DNA of 64,000 nt from VXPQ01 sp964608315. Its GTDB lineage: Bacteria > Bacteroidota > Rhodothermia > Rhodothermales > VXPQ01. Shown here piece by piece: positions 25,505-34,200 of this stretch. A program made the position numbers and the translations under genes. Positions within the stretch are counted from its first letter, which is position 1; each line of letters begins with the position of its first letter. The notes below the pieces were generated by a model. That model saw only the letters and a list, made by a program, of their open reading frames with translations. It was not told where the DNA came from and ran no database searches. The DNA is taken from NCBI GenBank assembly GCA_964608315.1, contig CAZSNF010000018.1, positions 11,595 to 75,594 on the forward strand, written 5' to 3'.

Positions 25505-26029
25505 ATGAAAATCGTTCGTTTTTTTCTCGCATTCGCCTTCCTGACGGCTGGCGCGCAGGCTGCTATTCCGCTCGTTCGCGCGCAGGAGATCGCCGTTCCG
25601 GACAATCCCTCTCGTTTCGGAATCAGTCTTAATTCCATGTACAGCAGCGAGCATGGCGTGGGCACAGGTTTTCGGGGGCGGGCTTCCATTCCGGTCAACG
25701 CGGACATATCGACCGCGCTGGAGCTTGGGGTCACGGGGTTTGTGTTCGAGGGGTGGAAAGGCGCCGATTATCTTTTCGATCCGCAGATTTCGCTCATTAT
25801 CACGCCGCCGCCCGCCCGATCGCGCGCCGGATATTTCTTTCTTGGCATGGGGGGATACCTTCCGCTTGCAGGCAACAAGGGCCTGAGCGGTCCCACGATT
25901 CATATAGGGGCCGGACGGGCGCACGGATTCGGCGAATCCGCCATGTTCTACGAAATAAGCCCCACGCTCATTATCGGCAGCGATCACCTGGGCTTTTCAA
26001 TGCCTCTGCGGATTGGCCTCATCTTCTGA
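25505..26029 (+). CDS. Predicted small outer-membrane beta-barrel protein
   Basis: A 174-residue protein with a signal peptide (MKIVRFFLAFAFLTAGAQA), then alternating hydrophobic strands: FGISLNSMYSSEHGVGTGF, TALELGVTGFVFEG, SLIITPPPARS, GYFFLGMGGYLPLAG and a C-terminal LGFSMPLRIGLIF ending in Phe, as barrel proteins often do. No specific family recognised. The stop is immediately followed by the GTG of hemW, so the two are probably cotranscribed. I prefer the ATG at 25505 over 25472 because it begins the signal sequence. Confidence 0.72.
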   Translation: MKIVRFFLAFAFLTAGAQAAIPLVRAQEIAVPDNPSRFGISLNSMYSSEHGVGTGFRGRASIPVNADISTALELGVTGFVFEGWKGADYLFDPQISLIITPPPARSRAGYFFLGMGGYLPLAGNKGLSGPTIHIGAGRAHGFGESAMFYEISPTLIIGSDHLGFSMPLRIGLIF

Positions 26030-27298
26030 GTGGCGTCCCTGTATCTTCATATCCCTTTCTGTACGCAACGCTGCATCTACTGCGATTTCTATTTTACGAC
26101 GACGCGGGCGTCCCGGGCGCCGTTTCTGAAGGCCATGCACGCCGAACTGGCGCATTACGGGGCGGAATACGGCCTGCGAGAACCCGTTGAGACCATCTAT
26201 TTCGGGGGCGGGACTCCGTCGTTGTTGTCTGCCCGCGCCCTCGGGGATTTGCTGGACGAGATTCATCGTGTTTTCCGGACCGCCGACGTATGCGAGACGA
26301 CGCTGGAGATGAACCCGGACGATGCGGACCTTGACTACCTGCGCGCGCTTCGTTCCCTTGGATTCGACCGGTTGAGCATCGGGGCGCAATCGTTTTACGA
26401 GGCGGACCTGGCGTTTCTGAACCGGAGCCATACGCCGGAGCAGGCCGCGGGGGCCATAGAACGGGCGCAGCAGGCGGGGTTCGATAACTTGTCCGTCGAT
26501 CTTATTTTCGGCATTCCCGATCAGCCGGAGGAATACTGGCGCGCCAATGTGCAGAAACTGGTTCAGCTGGGCGCGCCGCATCTCTCGACGTACGGATTGA
26601 CCATAGAGGAGCGCACTCCGCTTCGCAAGATGGTGGCGCAGGGGAGCGTAACGCCCGCCCCGGACGAGGAATTTGCGACGCGCTTTCTGTTCGCGATGGA
26701 TTTTCTGCGGGAACAGGGCTACGAACACTACGAAATATCGAGTTTCGCGCTGCCGGGCAGGCGGTCCCGGCACAACGAGGGCTACTGGCGGCACGCCAAT
26801 TATCTTGGATTCGGCCCGTCCGCGCATTCGTTCTGGTGGGAGGGGCGGAGCGAGGCGGGCGGAGGATCGGGAGTTGCGGCTGCGGAACGGATTGGCGCGG
26901 CGGGGGAGGAGGCGGGCAATGGAGCGGTCCGAACGGGTACGGAGAATGGATCGGTCCGCAAGTCCGCTGCGGTCGCCCGCCGCTGGCGCAACGAAGCCAA
27001 TCTGCGCAAGTACGAAGCGCTTGCGGAGCAGCGTACGCCTCCGGTAGAGGAGGTGGATGTCCTGTCGCGGAAGATGCTGGCGGACGAGTATGTCTTTTTG
27101 CGGCTTCGCACGTCGGACGGGCTGGACGTTCATCGCCTGCAACGGGCGTACGGCAGGGATATTTTGTCCGACAAGCCCGATTTGCTTGTTTCGCTTGAGC
27201 AGGAAGGGTATGTGGAGTGGGTCGGGAAAGGCCGTCTTTGTCTTACGGACGCCGGGAAACTGGTGTGCGATTCGGTGGTGCAGGGGTTGGTGGGGTGA
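26030..27298 (+). CDS. hemW: Radical SAM heme chaperone HemW
   Basis: A 422-residue HemN-like radical SAM protein that traffics heme to respiratory enzymes. The SAM cluster motif is CTQRCIYCDF near residue 12, followed by ETIYFGGGTPSLL, EMNPDDADLDYL and RLSIGAQSF. The C-terminal HemN domain ends LTDAGKLVCDSVVQGLVG. The start is GTG directly after the previous stop; it gives the family N-terminus YLHIPFC. Unusual: a low-complexity Gly/Ala/Arg-rich insertion of about 45 residues near residues 275-320. The 3' end is duplicated at about 29322. Confidence 0.93.
   Translation: MASLYLHIPFCTQRCIYCDFYFTTTRASRAPFLKAMHAELAHYGAEYGLREPVETIYFGGGTPSLLSARALGDLLDEIHRVFRTADVCETTLEMNPDDADLDYLRALRSLGFDRLSIGAQSFYEADLAFLNRSHTPEQAAGAIERAQQAGFDNLSVDLIFGIPDQPEEYWRANVQKLVQLGAPHLSTYGLTIEERTPLRKMVAQGSVTPAPDEEFATRFLFAMDFLREQGYEHYEISSFALPGRRSRHNEGYWRHANYLGFGPSAHSFWWEGRSEAGGGSGVAAAERIGAAGEEAGNGAVRTGTENGSVRKSAAVARRWRNEANLRKYEALAEQRTPPVEEVDVLSRKMLADEYVFLRLRTSDGLDVHRLQRAYGRDILSDKPDLLVSLEQEGYVEWVGKGRLCLTDAGKLVCDSVVQGLVG
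27245..27298 (+). repeat. Direct repeat 1: hemW 3' end
   Basis: Genuine 3' end of hemW (codons for TDAGKLVCDSVVQGLVG). A diverged second copy lies at 29322-29372; together they bracket about 2 kb of toxin-antitoxin genes and fragments. Confidence 0.65.
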
Positions 27299-27588
27299 GG
27301 GGGGAGTGGCTCCCAGCCCTCGACAATCAATTCCGTTCGTCCGCCGCGGGATGATGGGGGCAGGACGGGGGGAGTGGCGGGGCGCCGGGTTGGGCGGAGT
27401 GGCGGGTTGTTTTGCTTGGCGGGCACAACGTTTCATTACGATCAGACGCTATTGGAACCGGGTAACGGGGCCGCGTGTATAGTAAAAGGGTTTTTCTTTT
27501 TTTGAAATTCTGCTGCCTGGCGGTCAGAGCGAATTGGCGGGCGCAAGATCGGAACGGACGGGACATTCACTATGGAGGAAGGGGAACG

Positions 27589-28093
27589 ATGACAGAGCAG
27601 ATAACCGTTTCGGTCGATTCTGACGTGGCTAACGTTGTGGTTTTTCCCATCGCCGAACAGGTAAGGGAATTGCTCGCGGCCCTGTCGCTCAACAAGTCGC
27701 AGCTTGCCCGGATTCTCCGCGTGACGCGCCCCACCATATACGAATGGTTGCAAGGAACGGCCTAACTATACGAATTCGAAGCGACTGAACGCCCTGTTTC
27801 GCGTACTTGGACGCGCCTCGGTGTCCAGTTCGAGCCCGCTTAATGCGCGTTTCGTTCGTCATCCCGTGGAATCCGGCGCGCCGTCTCTTGTCGATCTGTT
27901 GGGCGAGAAGCAGATGAACGAAAATCGTTTGGTCGAGGTTATGAAACAGGCTCAGCGGCTCGCCGATATGGCTTCCCAACGCAGGGAAAGCCGGGAAGAT
28001 TGCCTGCGGCTTCTTGGCTTTGAGGAGCCGGGTCGGGAACAGCGGAGAGATCAACTCGCAAGGAATGTGGCGCTCAAGGATTGGCCTGTGTAG
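27589..28093 (+). pseudogene. Helix-turn-helix regulator/antitoxin-like gene broken by a frameshift
   Basis: The first part (27589-27765, 58 codons) begins MTEQITVSVDSDVAN and then an HTH: VRELLAALSLNKSQLARILRVTRPTIYEWLQGTA, stop. The next frame continues the same protein without a gap: NSKRLNALFRVLGRASVSSSSPLN, then SLVDLLGEKQMNENRLVEVMKQAQ, to 28093. So one gene of about 168 residues appears split near 27763. GGAGGAAGG precedes the ATG. The first 15 codons are nearly identical to those of the antitoxin at 28963, which is otherwise unrelated, so the 5' end looks grafted. Truncated HTH product could still be made. Confidence 0.65.
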
Positions 28094-28164
28094 TAGAATA
28101 TGTCCGAGTCGTTCGATAGCAGTGCGATTGTGGCTCGCGCCATGCATAGCGCATGAAACCATGA

Positions 28165-28512
28165 ATGCAGTTAAACGGTTGCCGGCGCGGTTTTTTTGTA
28201 TCTGAGAGTGGCCGAATGCCTGTGCGCGAGTGGCTGCATGGGCTTTCGGAGGACGAACGGAAACGCATTGGGGACGATATTCGAACAGCGGAGTTCGGGT
28301 GGCCTGTAGGGATGCCCCTATGCCGTTGCATACGAAGCCACGGAGGGCTTTGGGAAGTGCGGACAAGTCTTCCAGGGAACAGGATTGCCCGTGTTCTGTT
28401 CTGCAACCATGAAGGCGAGATGATCTTGCTTCATGGCTTTATCAAGAAATCCCGGAAGACGCCGAAATCCGATCTCCGCTTGGCGATTAAGAGAATGAGA
28501 GGCTTGAAATGA
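28165..28512 (+). CDS. RelE/HigB-like (phage Gp49 family) toxin with a disturbed N-terminus
   Basis: A 115-residue toxin of the RelE/ParE superfamily, presumably an mRNA-cleaving ribosome-dependent RNase. Family body: SESGRMPVREWLHGLSEDERKRIGDDI, RSHGGLWEVRTSLPGNRIARVLFC, ILLHGFIKKSRKTPKSDLRLA. The usual N-terminus KRLPARFF is encoded from an ATG at 28161 but in another frame. A run of seven T (28191-28197) separates it from the body; losing one T would join them. As it stands, translation from 28165 gives an altered 12-residue start. The stop overlaps the antitoxin ATG. Confidence 0.72.
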   Translation: MQLNGCRRGFFVSESGRMPVREWLHGLSEDERKRIGDDIRTAEFGWPVGMPLCRCIRSHGGLWEVRTSLPGNRIARVLFCNHEGEMILLHGFIKKSRKTPKSDLRLAIKRMRGLK

Positions 28513-28802
28513 TCCACGATATAGAGAAAGGGCGCCCTGGTCAGTTCTTTGACGATTATCTCAAGGAACAGGGTATCTATGAGACAACTACTGAACAAGC
28601 TGTAAAGCGCGTACTGGCCTTTCAACTCGCCGAGGCGATGAAGCAACAAGGCATCTCCAGGATGGAAATGGCGCGCCGCCTCCGTACGAGTCGGTCGCAA
28701 CTCGACTGTCTGCTTGATCCCGGGCAAGATGGCGTGTCGGTTGGCGTACTGGCCCGCGCTGCAAAAGCGGTTGGTCGGGAACTTCGGCTCGAACTTGTTT
28801 GA
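28509..28802 (+). CDS. HigA-like XRE-family antitoxin
   Basis: A 97-residue antitoxin. The helix-turn-helix is LAEAMKQQGISRMEMARRLRTSRSQLDCLLDP (about residues 40-70), followed by VSVGVLARAAKAVGRELRLEL, typical of antitoxins partnering RelE/HigB toxins of the Gp49 type. It overlaps the toxin gene by 4 bases (ATGA), with toxin first, the HigBA order. It would neutralise the toxin and repress its own promoter. Confidence 0.85.
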   Translation: MIHDIEKGRPGQFFDDYLKEQGIYETTTEQAVKRVLAFQLAEAMKQQGISRMEMARRLRTSRSQLDCLLDPGQDGVSVGVLARAAKAVGRELRLELV

Positions 28803-28962
28803 ATGGAAGTCTGCCATGCCTGCCGGAACCGGGTAACGAGGCGATGCATATAGCAACAAGGCACGAGCATAACTCCGGCTCGGAGCCGTGTCTATGGCTC
28901 CAGAGTGCGTACGTACAAATCTGGCGCTCGAAGTGAATAGCGATTACTTTGAAGAAAGAGCA

Positions 28963-29187
28963 ATGCGAGAGCAAATAATCGTTTCGGTCGATTCCGACGT
29001 GGCCAATCTCTACCGTTCGGTTTCAAACCAGGAGCGCCGTAAACTGGATTTGCTGGTCAACTTGCGGTTGCGCGACGCCGCCGAATCCAGGGGATCGCTT
29101 CAGGACATCATGCAGGAAATCAGTCGCAATGTGCAACGGCGCGGCCTGACTCCAGGTATCTTGCAGTCCATTCTGGACGAGGGATGA
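28963..29187 (+). CDS. Antitoxin of a PIN-type toxin-antitoxin pair (orphan)
   Basis: A 74-residue protein: MREQIIVSVDSDVANLYRSV, ERRKLDLLVNLRLRDAAESR, LQDIMQEISRNVQRRGLTPG, ILQSILDEG. This resembles small antitoxins encoded just before PIN-domain toxins (the RGLTPxILxxIL tail is characteristic in my memory). Directly downstream only the last third of a PIN toxin survives, so this antitoxin appears to lack its toxin. Its leader and first 15 codons are shared with the HTH gene at 27589. Confidence 0.68.
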   Translation: MREQIIVSVDSDVANLYRSVSNQERRKLDLLVNLRLRDAAESRGSLQDIMQEISRNVQRRGLTPGILQSILDEG

Positions 29188-29193
29188 GGCGTT

Positions 29194-29319
29194 TTGGAAT
29201 TGGTTGTCAACGGCAATGCAGCATGCGTCGTTACCGGTGATGACGACCTGCTTGTTCTGCATCCGTTTCGTGGCGTGGAAATTGTAACGCCAGCCGATTT
29301 CCTGAAATCGCTTCTCTGA
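29194..29319 (+). pseudogene. C-terminal remnant of a PIN-domain toxin
   Basis: The reading frame gives LELVVNGNAACVVTGDDDLLVLHPFRGVEIVTPADFLKSLL and stop. The order NGxAACVVTGDDDLLVLHPF is the C-terminal acidic motif region of PIN toxins, while the N-terminal half with its first catalytic Asp is absent. It follows the orphan antitoxin by 6 bases. Too short to be an active nuclease. Confidence 0.7.
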
Positions 29320-29321
29320 CA

Positions 29322-29372
29322 GGTGCAGGTAAACTGGTGGGCGATTCGGTGGTGGAAGGGTTGCCGGGGGAG
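29322..29372 (+). repeat. Direct repeat 2: diverged second copy of the hemW 3' end
   Basis: Translated in the hemW-like frame it reads LTGAGKLVGDSVVEGLPG, compared with LTDAGKLVCDSVVQGLVG in hemW. About 38 of 45 aligned bases match by eye. It has no connected upstream hemW sequence and marks the right border of the toxin-antitoxin patch. Confidence 0.65.
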
Positions 29373-29424
29373 GCACAAATCCTTATCTTGGAAACCGGGT
29401 TTTCAGGGACTACTCATTGTAACT

Positions 29425-29865
29425 ATGGGCAAGAATCAGGGCTATGCCGTTGATGAATATAGAATCGTCAATGGTCACAACATTGAGGTCAAGGCGCACG
29501 TCCATGCCAAATTCGACGGAATCTTGAGAAGCGTCGATTTTACGGGTACGGTTCCGCTTGAGCGTTTGATAGAATATGCGCTTAAACACTCGAAATTGAT
29601 CCTTGCGGGCAATATCCGACAGCAATCGGGCGTGAAGGGGCCACAGGCGACCTGGGATGCTGATGCTCGTGAAAAGTACGAGCGTCTTTGGGTGCTTGCA
29701 CAGGAGCAGGGCGTCGATTTTCTGAATCCGGAACCGTCGGATCCGGCAGAAAAACTTCGCGCACGCCTTGATCTGCTGTTTGATATGCAGGCAGAGTTGC
29801 CCAATGTGAGTCTTCAAACGGCCATAGAGGATCTGAAGGAGCAAATTCGAAGGTTGGGAGGGTAG
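29425..29865 (+). CDS. Hypothetical protein, possible phage-like or accessory gene
   Basis: A 146-residue protein of unknown function. It starts MGKNQGYAVDEYRIVNGHNIEVKAHVHAKFDGIL (beta-rich), then a helical centre ERLIEYALKHSKLILAGNIRQ, and a charged helical C-terminus with AEKLRARLDLLFDMQAELP and IEDLKEQIRRLGG. A frame open to 29323 runs through the duplicated hemW tail, so I prefer the ATG at 29425. It converges with the helicase gene (21 bases between stops). No family recognised. Confidence 0.6.
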   Translation: MGKNQGYAVDEYRIVNGHNIEVKAHVHAKFDGILRSVDFTGTVPLERLIEYALKHSKLILAGNIRQQSGVKGPQATWDADAREKYERLWVLAQEQGVDFLNPEPSDPAEKLRARLDLLFDMQAELPNVSLQTAIEDLKEQIRRLGG

Positions 29866-29886
29866 ATGTTTTCTATGTAGTGCTCG

Positions 29887-31293
29887 TCAAGCCCAGAGCC
29901 ACTCCAGGTCAGAGAAGGCCAGTGCTTTATCGAAGTTCTCGATATTGTCACGGACGTTGAGAATGAGGCAGCGGTCGCTGCCGCCGTTCAGCGGTCCCCG
30001 TAAGCCTCTGCCTATCATCTGAAAATAAAGATTCGGACTGTACACCGGTCTGGCCACGATGATGGCACGGGTCGTGGGTGCATCGAAACCTTTGCGGAAT
30101 ACGCCGTAATTGACGAGCGCTTTAATATCGCCGTTTCGAAATTCCTCAACCACTCTACGGCGTGTTGCCGTTTCCGTGTTGCCGCTTACGGCGCGTGACA
30201 CGATCCCCTCACGATTGAGGAGTGCCGCCACGGTTTGGGCGTGCTCGACCGACGTTGCGAAAATCAGGACAGGCCAATCCGGTTTAACATGTGTTTCGTA
30301 GGCTTGAATGATTCGTTTGGTGCGTTCGGAATCGGATGCTATGCGATCCTCCACACTTGTTGGGAGCCAGGCTCGCATGTGCTGCACTGTTCCCGATCCT
30401 CGCACGAATTTTAACATCTCTTCTATTTCTTCCTCGTATAATCGAAACGTTCCGCCATCAATGGTTTCGTGGTCTGCTTGAGCGAGCACCTCCATGTCTT
30501 GCAATTCCTTGATCACCTTTTGCGGGTCATCGCTGGAAAACGCTCCTGCATCGAGTCGTTTGCGGCCATACCTGTTGGCAAGCCAAGCAGTTTCTTCTTC
30601 GTTGTGTCCTCTGTAAGGCGTTGCGGTAAGGCCAAGAAGGAATGGCTCATCGTTCTTTTGCCAGCGCGTCAAACCGATTTCCTGCATGACCGAAGTAGCG
30701 GTCGGAGCAATAGAACGATGCGCCTCGTCGAAGACGACCAACTTGAAATCCGCCAGGAATTCGTATTCGTCACGTCGGTTGGAGAACCTTGCATTGAGTG
30801 TCTGAAGCGTTGCAACGATGACATGCAAGTCGCTGGTTGGTTGTGGCAGAGGCTGCCCGCCCCACATTCTGGAGATGCGAAGTCGTGACGATTCAGCGCC
30901 TTCGCTCGACCACACCTGACGCCATGCTTCTACTGCCTGTTCGCACAATTCGTCGCGGTCCGCGATCCATAGGATTCCGCCCCGGAAGCAGTTCTTACTT
31001 ATGGATTCGACGATTGCTTGTACAGCCACGCGGGTTTTGCCGGATCCGGTCGGCATGCTGATCATCCCGCGCCGTTCGTCACCATTTCCATGTTTTCCGT
31101 TCAGCAGTGCCCGAACATTCCCGGCGATGGTTCGCTGGTAGTCATGAAGCGGCGGAAGCGAATACGGACCTTCGATTTCCAGAAAAGGATCGCGCTTTTT
31201 GTTTCGTTCTCCGGCCCATTCGGCAGAGAATCCGAGGGAGCGAACAAAACGGACGGCTCGATTTGATCCAGCCCATTTCGATGGGGGATCGAG
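29887..31293 (-). CDS. SF2 DEAD/DEAH helicase part of a split ATPase-helicase gene
   Basis: The frame is open from 31293 to the stop at 29887 (468 codons). A Met at 31065 would start directly at Walker A (MISMPTGSGKT) and lose the preceding HDYQ motif (SLPPLHDYQRTIAGNVRALL), so it is not a natural start. Other motifs are Walker B FDEAHRS, LGLTATPYRG, IFATSVEHAQTVAALL and QMIGRGLRG. It is in the same frame as the gene upstream, separated only by one TGA (31294-31296), and is probably the C-terminal domain of the same protein. Confidence 0.8.
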   Translation of the reverse strand, partial: LDPPSKWAGSNRAVRFVRSLGFSAEWAGERNKKRDPFLEIEGPYSLPPLHDYQRTIAGNVRALLNGKHGNGDERRGMISMPTGSGKTRVAVQAIVESISKNCFRGGILWIADRDELCEQAVEAWRQVWSSEGAESSRLRISRMWGGQPLPQPTSDLHVIVATLQTLNARFSNRRDEYEFLADFKLVVFDEAHRSIAPTATSVMQEIGLTRWQKNDEPFLLGLTATPYRGHNEEETAWLANRYGRKRLDAGAFSSDDPQKVIKELQDMEVLAQADHETIDGGTFRLYEEEIEEMLKFVRGSGTVQHMRAWLPTSVEDRIASDSERTKRIIQAYETHVKPDWPVLIFATSVEHAQTVAALLNREGIVSRAVSGNTETATRRRVVEEFRNGDIKALVNYGVFRKGFDAPTTRAIIVARPVYSPNLYFQMIGRGLRGPLNGGSDRCLILNVRDNIENFDKALAFSDLEWLWA

Positions 31294-34200
31294 TCAATCC
31301 AACGCGTGCCTGTATTCCCTGAGCGCATCCGTATGATATGTTGCGATAGCAGCCTCCGCAATTTCAATGCCTGTCAATGCGCCGCCTTCATTTTCCAATA
31401 CGGCCATGAGTGAACGGGGTAGGCGTGAGCGCAACGCTTGTTCGCCTACCGTCGCCAGAAGGCGTTCGGCGTCAGTCGAATATTGTCGTATAGCGGCGCG
31501 TCGTTCCTCAATCTCCCGCCGGGTTTTGCGTTGCAGTACGGCATTGAGTTCATGCGGGCTCAACCCGAGTTCCAGTTCTTTCTCGACGAGTTCGAGTTCG
31601 CTCTGTTCGTTATTGTCGGCAAAATAGGCGAGATAGATATCGGAACCGTGAATTGTACATTCCTTCTCCTGGTCGGCAACGAGGATTCGCTCGCAGCGTA
31701 TCAGACGGCATGTTTTTCGATGTGGTGGGAGATATTTTTTCAGGTCAGGCCAGATGTCGGTAAGCGGAACCGGGTCGTATTCCCCGAAGAATTCCGGTGT
31801 GGGCTCCGCCAGATCGAAAGCGGCTTTGATCTTTTCGCCTTTGGGATGCCTCAACAATGTGTGCAGGGCCGCCGGATTTTCGGGATGCGGTCCAAGTGCA
31901 TCGGCAAGCGGAACGATGCCGTCAGGGGTTCTGACTCGCCCATGCTTGCCCAGCATCCAGATTGCGGGCGAATCGAATGTTTTTTGGGGATAATCATGCT
32001 GTTTACGTTTGTGCCACATCGTCCATTGTCGATATGTGGCTTCCTGATTCAGCAGGACTTCTGTGTACGCCGCTTTACCTTCATCCGATAATATCTCTTC
32101 TAAAACCTGCACGGGGCCGACTCCTTGGCATGACTGGAAAACCAAGGATACGTCTTGCGTGCTACTGGCTTCATCGGGATTTCTAATACGCCATTTCCGC
32201 TTGCAATCCTTGTCATATGATGCCATCCACGGTTCTTGTGAGAGGTCGCGGGTATTTTCCGGAGCATCGACCGCGCCGAGTTTTTGGAGCAACTCGCTGT
32301 CGAACTTATGAAACTCCATGTCGATAGCGGCACCGTCATCCCGGCTTCCATTGCCGGGCACGATCTCGCCCGGCAGCAACACGGAATGCAGAGGTTTCCA
32401 TTCGCTTTTCAGGGTTCGCACCCGAAGGCTTGTAGTCCTGTTTCCGAACTCCTGGACGATGCCAAACGCATCGTCCACTGCTAATTCCCTTGAGGCCCTC
32501 CAGAAATTTTCGATCAGATTATCTGTCGGCTGTAGTTGATTTTGCAGGACCTGTTGCGCAGCGAACCGGAAGCTGCTTTCCGGCGACGGTGATTTGATCC
32601 CCAGTTTTTCCAGCGCCGCAAGCGTTTCAGGGTCCGAAACCAACTTCGGGTGGGCAAAACATTCCGGCTTCGTGGCATTGTCGTCAACAGGTATCTCTTT
32701 GGATAGAAAGAGACGCTCTGGATCGGGTTTATGCAAGGCGCCGGTTGCGGTCAGCACAATGGAGCCCAGTTTATCAGAGGGAGTTCGTATCTCAGACGGG
32801 ATGAGTGCGGCAACTTGTACGCTTGCTCTGGAAGCCCCGATCAAAGCGGCTTCTTTCTTTCCTTTGCAGAGCGACTCAAGCCACTTGGCAATCGTGGCTC
32901 TGGGAGCGCCCGGTGGCCATGTTTCGGATGGAAACAAGCGATCTATAGCGGCAAGCCTGGTGCGTGTAAGCGCTTTGTGATGCAGCCACTTCAGTGGCCT
33001 GCCGAGGCATCCTGCCCATCGCTCGAATAGATTTGTATCAATTCGGCCATCCAGAGTTAGCTCTTTTGGCGGATACGAAAGATCCCTGCAGGCGCGCAAG
33101 ACGCCATCCTGATCAGGGACGATTTCGCGTTCGCTAAGATGAGAGAACAGGCGCTCGCGGAGAAGATCAGCTTGGGGCTCGCCTGCTTCGTGCCGACGCG
33201 GCAGAGCGTCCAGGTGACATGCGGGGTCGTTTTTTGTCGCGAGTTTGGGAAGCGAATCCGAAATCATCCCTGCTGCCGCTTTGATCAATTCTTCATTATA
33301 TGCACCCGGCAACAGATTCTGCCGATCCTCGTTGGTTTTCCAGGGTGCGTTCAGGATACCGGCTACCAGGCTTGCGGTGTGTGTTGGAAAGAACGCCCAG
33401 AATTTGCCTGGATCGGCTAATCGTTCAAGCGGAACGGCCCACCATATCGGTACTTCCTTACGTTCGTCGCCGGGTCTGCGGTCGGCTTGAGCGTCTGCCG
33501 AAAGCAGGTGCATGTGTTCGAACCGTTTCCATCGACCGGTTGTACTCCCGTCTGTGAGATGGTATTCGTCACCAACTTTCTTCAGTTTCATCGTCCGGTC
33601 GATGTCCGACGAGCTGTCTGTAAGGGTGAGCGTCCGCACATGCTCCACGAAAAGAAGAAATTCCGGTGGAAAGTTGTGCATCTGCTGACAGAGATTGTTG
33701 TATGCGCCGGACTTGAGCGGCAGCCGCACAATATTTGTTGCCCAAGCCATGAATTCGCGCAGAACGTCATCCTTGTCCCGATAGCTGTCTGGCTCTAAAG
33801 GTTCGGGCAGGCGAAGCACCGGACAGTCTACGGCATTCGGAACAACTTTTTGAATGTGTTCTCGCGCGCGCTCGCCATCGAACCGAAAGGACCCGGAGCG
33901 GCTGAAGAATTCCGGCGCATTGCTCACGCCGAGGACAGACTTGAAGCCGAGGCCGAACGTACCGATTTGGCCGGTTGTCCTCTTGGGTGACAGATGCGAA
34001 AACATCAACGCCCTCACGCCTTCTTCGTTAATCGGCTCTCCATTATCCGCACAGTAGAGATGATTTTCCGTTAGATGGATTGCAATGTGTCCGTCGCCTC
34101 GCTCGTGAGACACCTTATCTGCTGTCTCATTCCCTGTGTCGGGAGAAAGCGCATCCGCGCTGTTTTGAACCAATTCGAACAGCTGGCGCTGGGCGTAACC

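Noticed and set aside
31294..31296. TGA as a selenocysteine codon
   Set aside because: No selenocysteine context or redox family here; a nonsense mutation is simpler.
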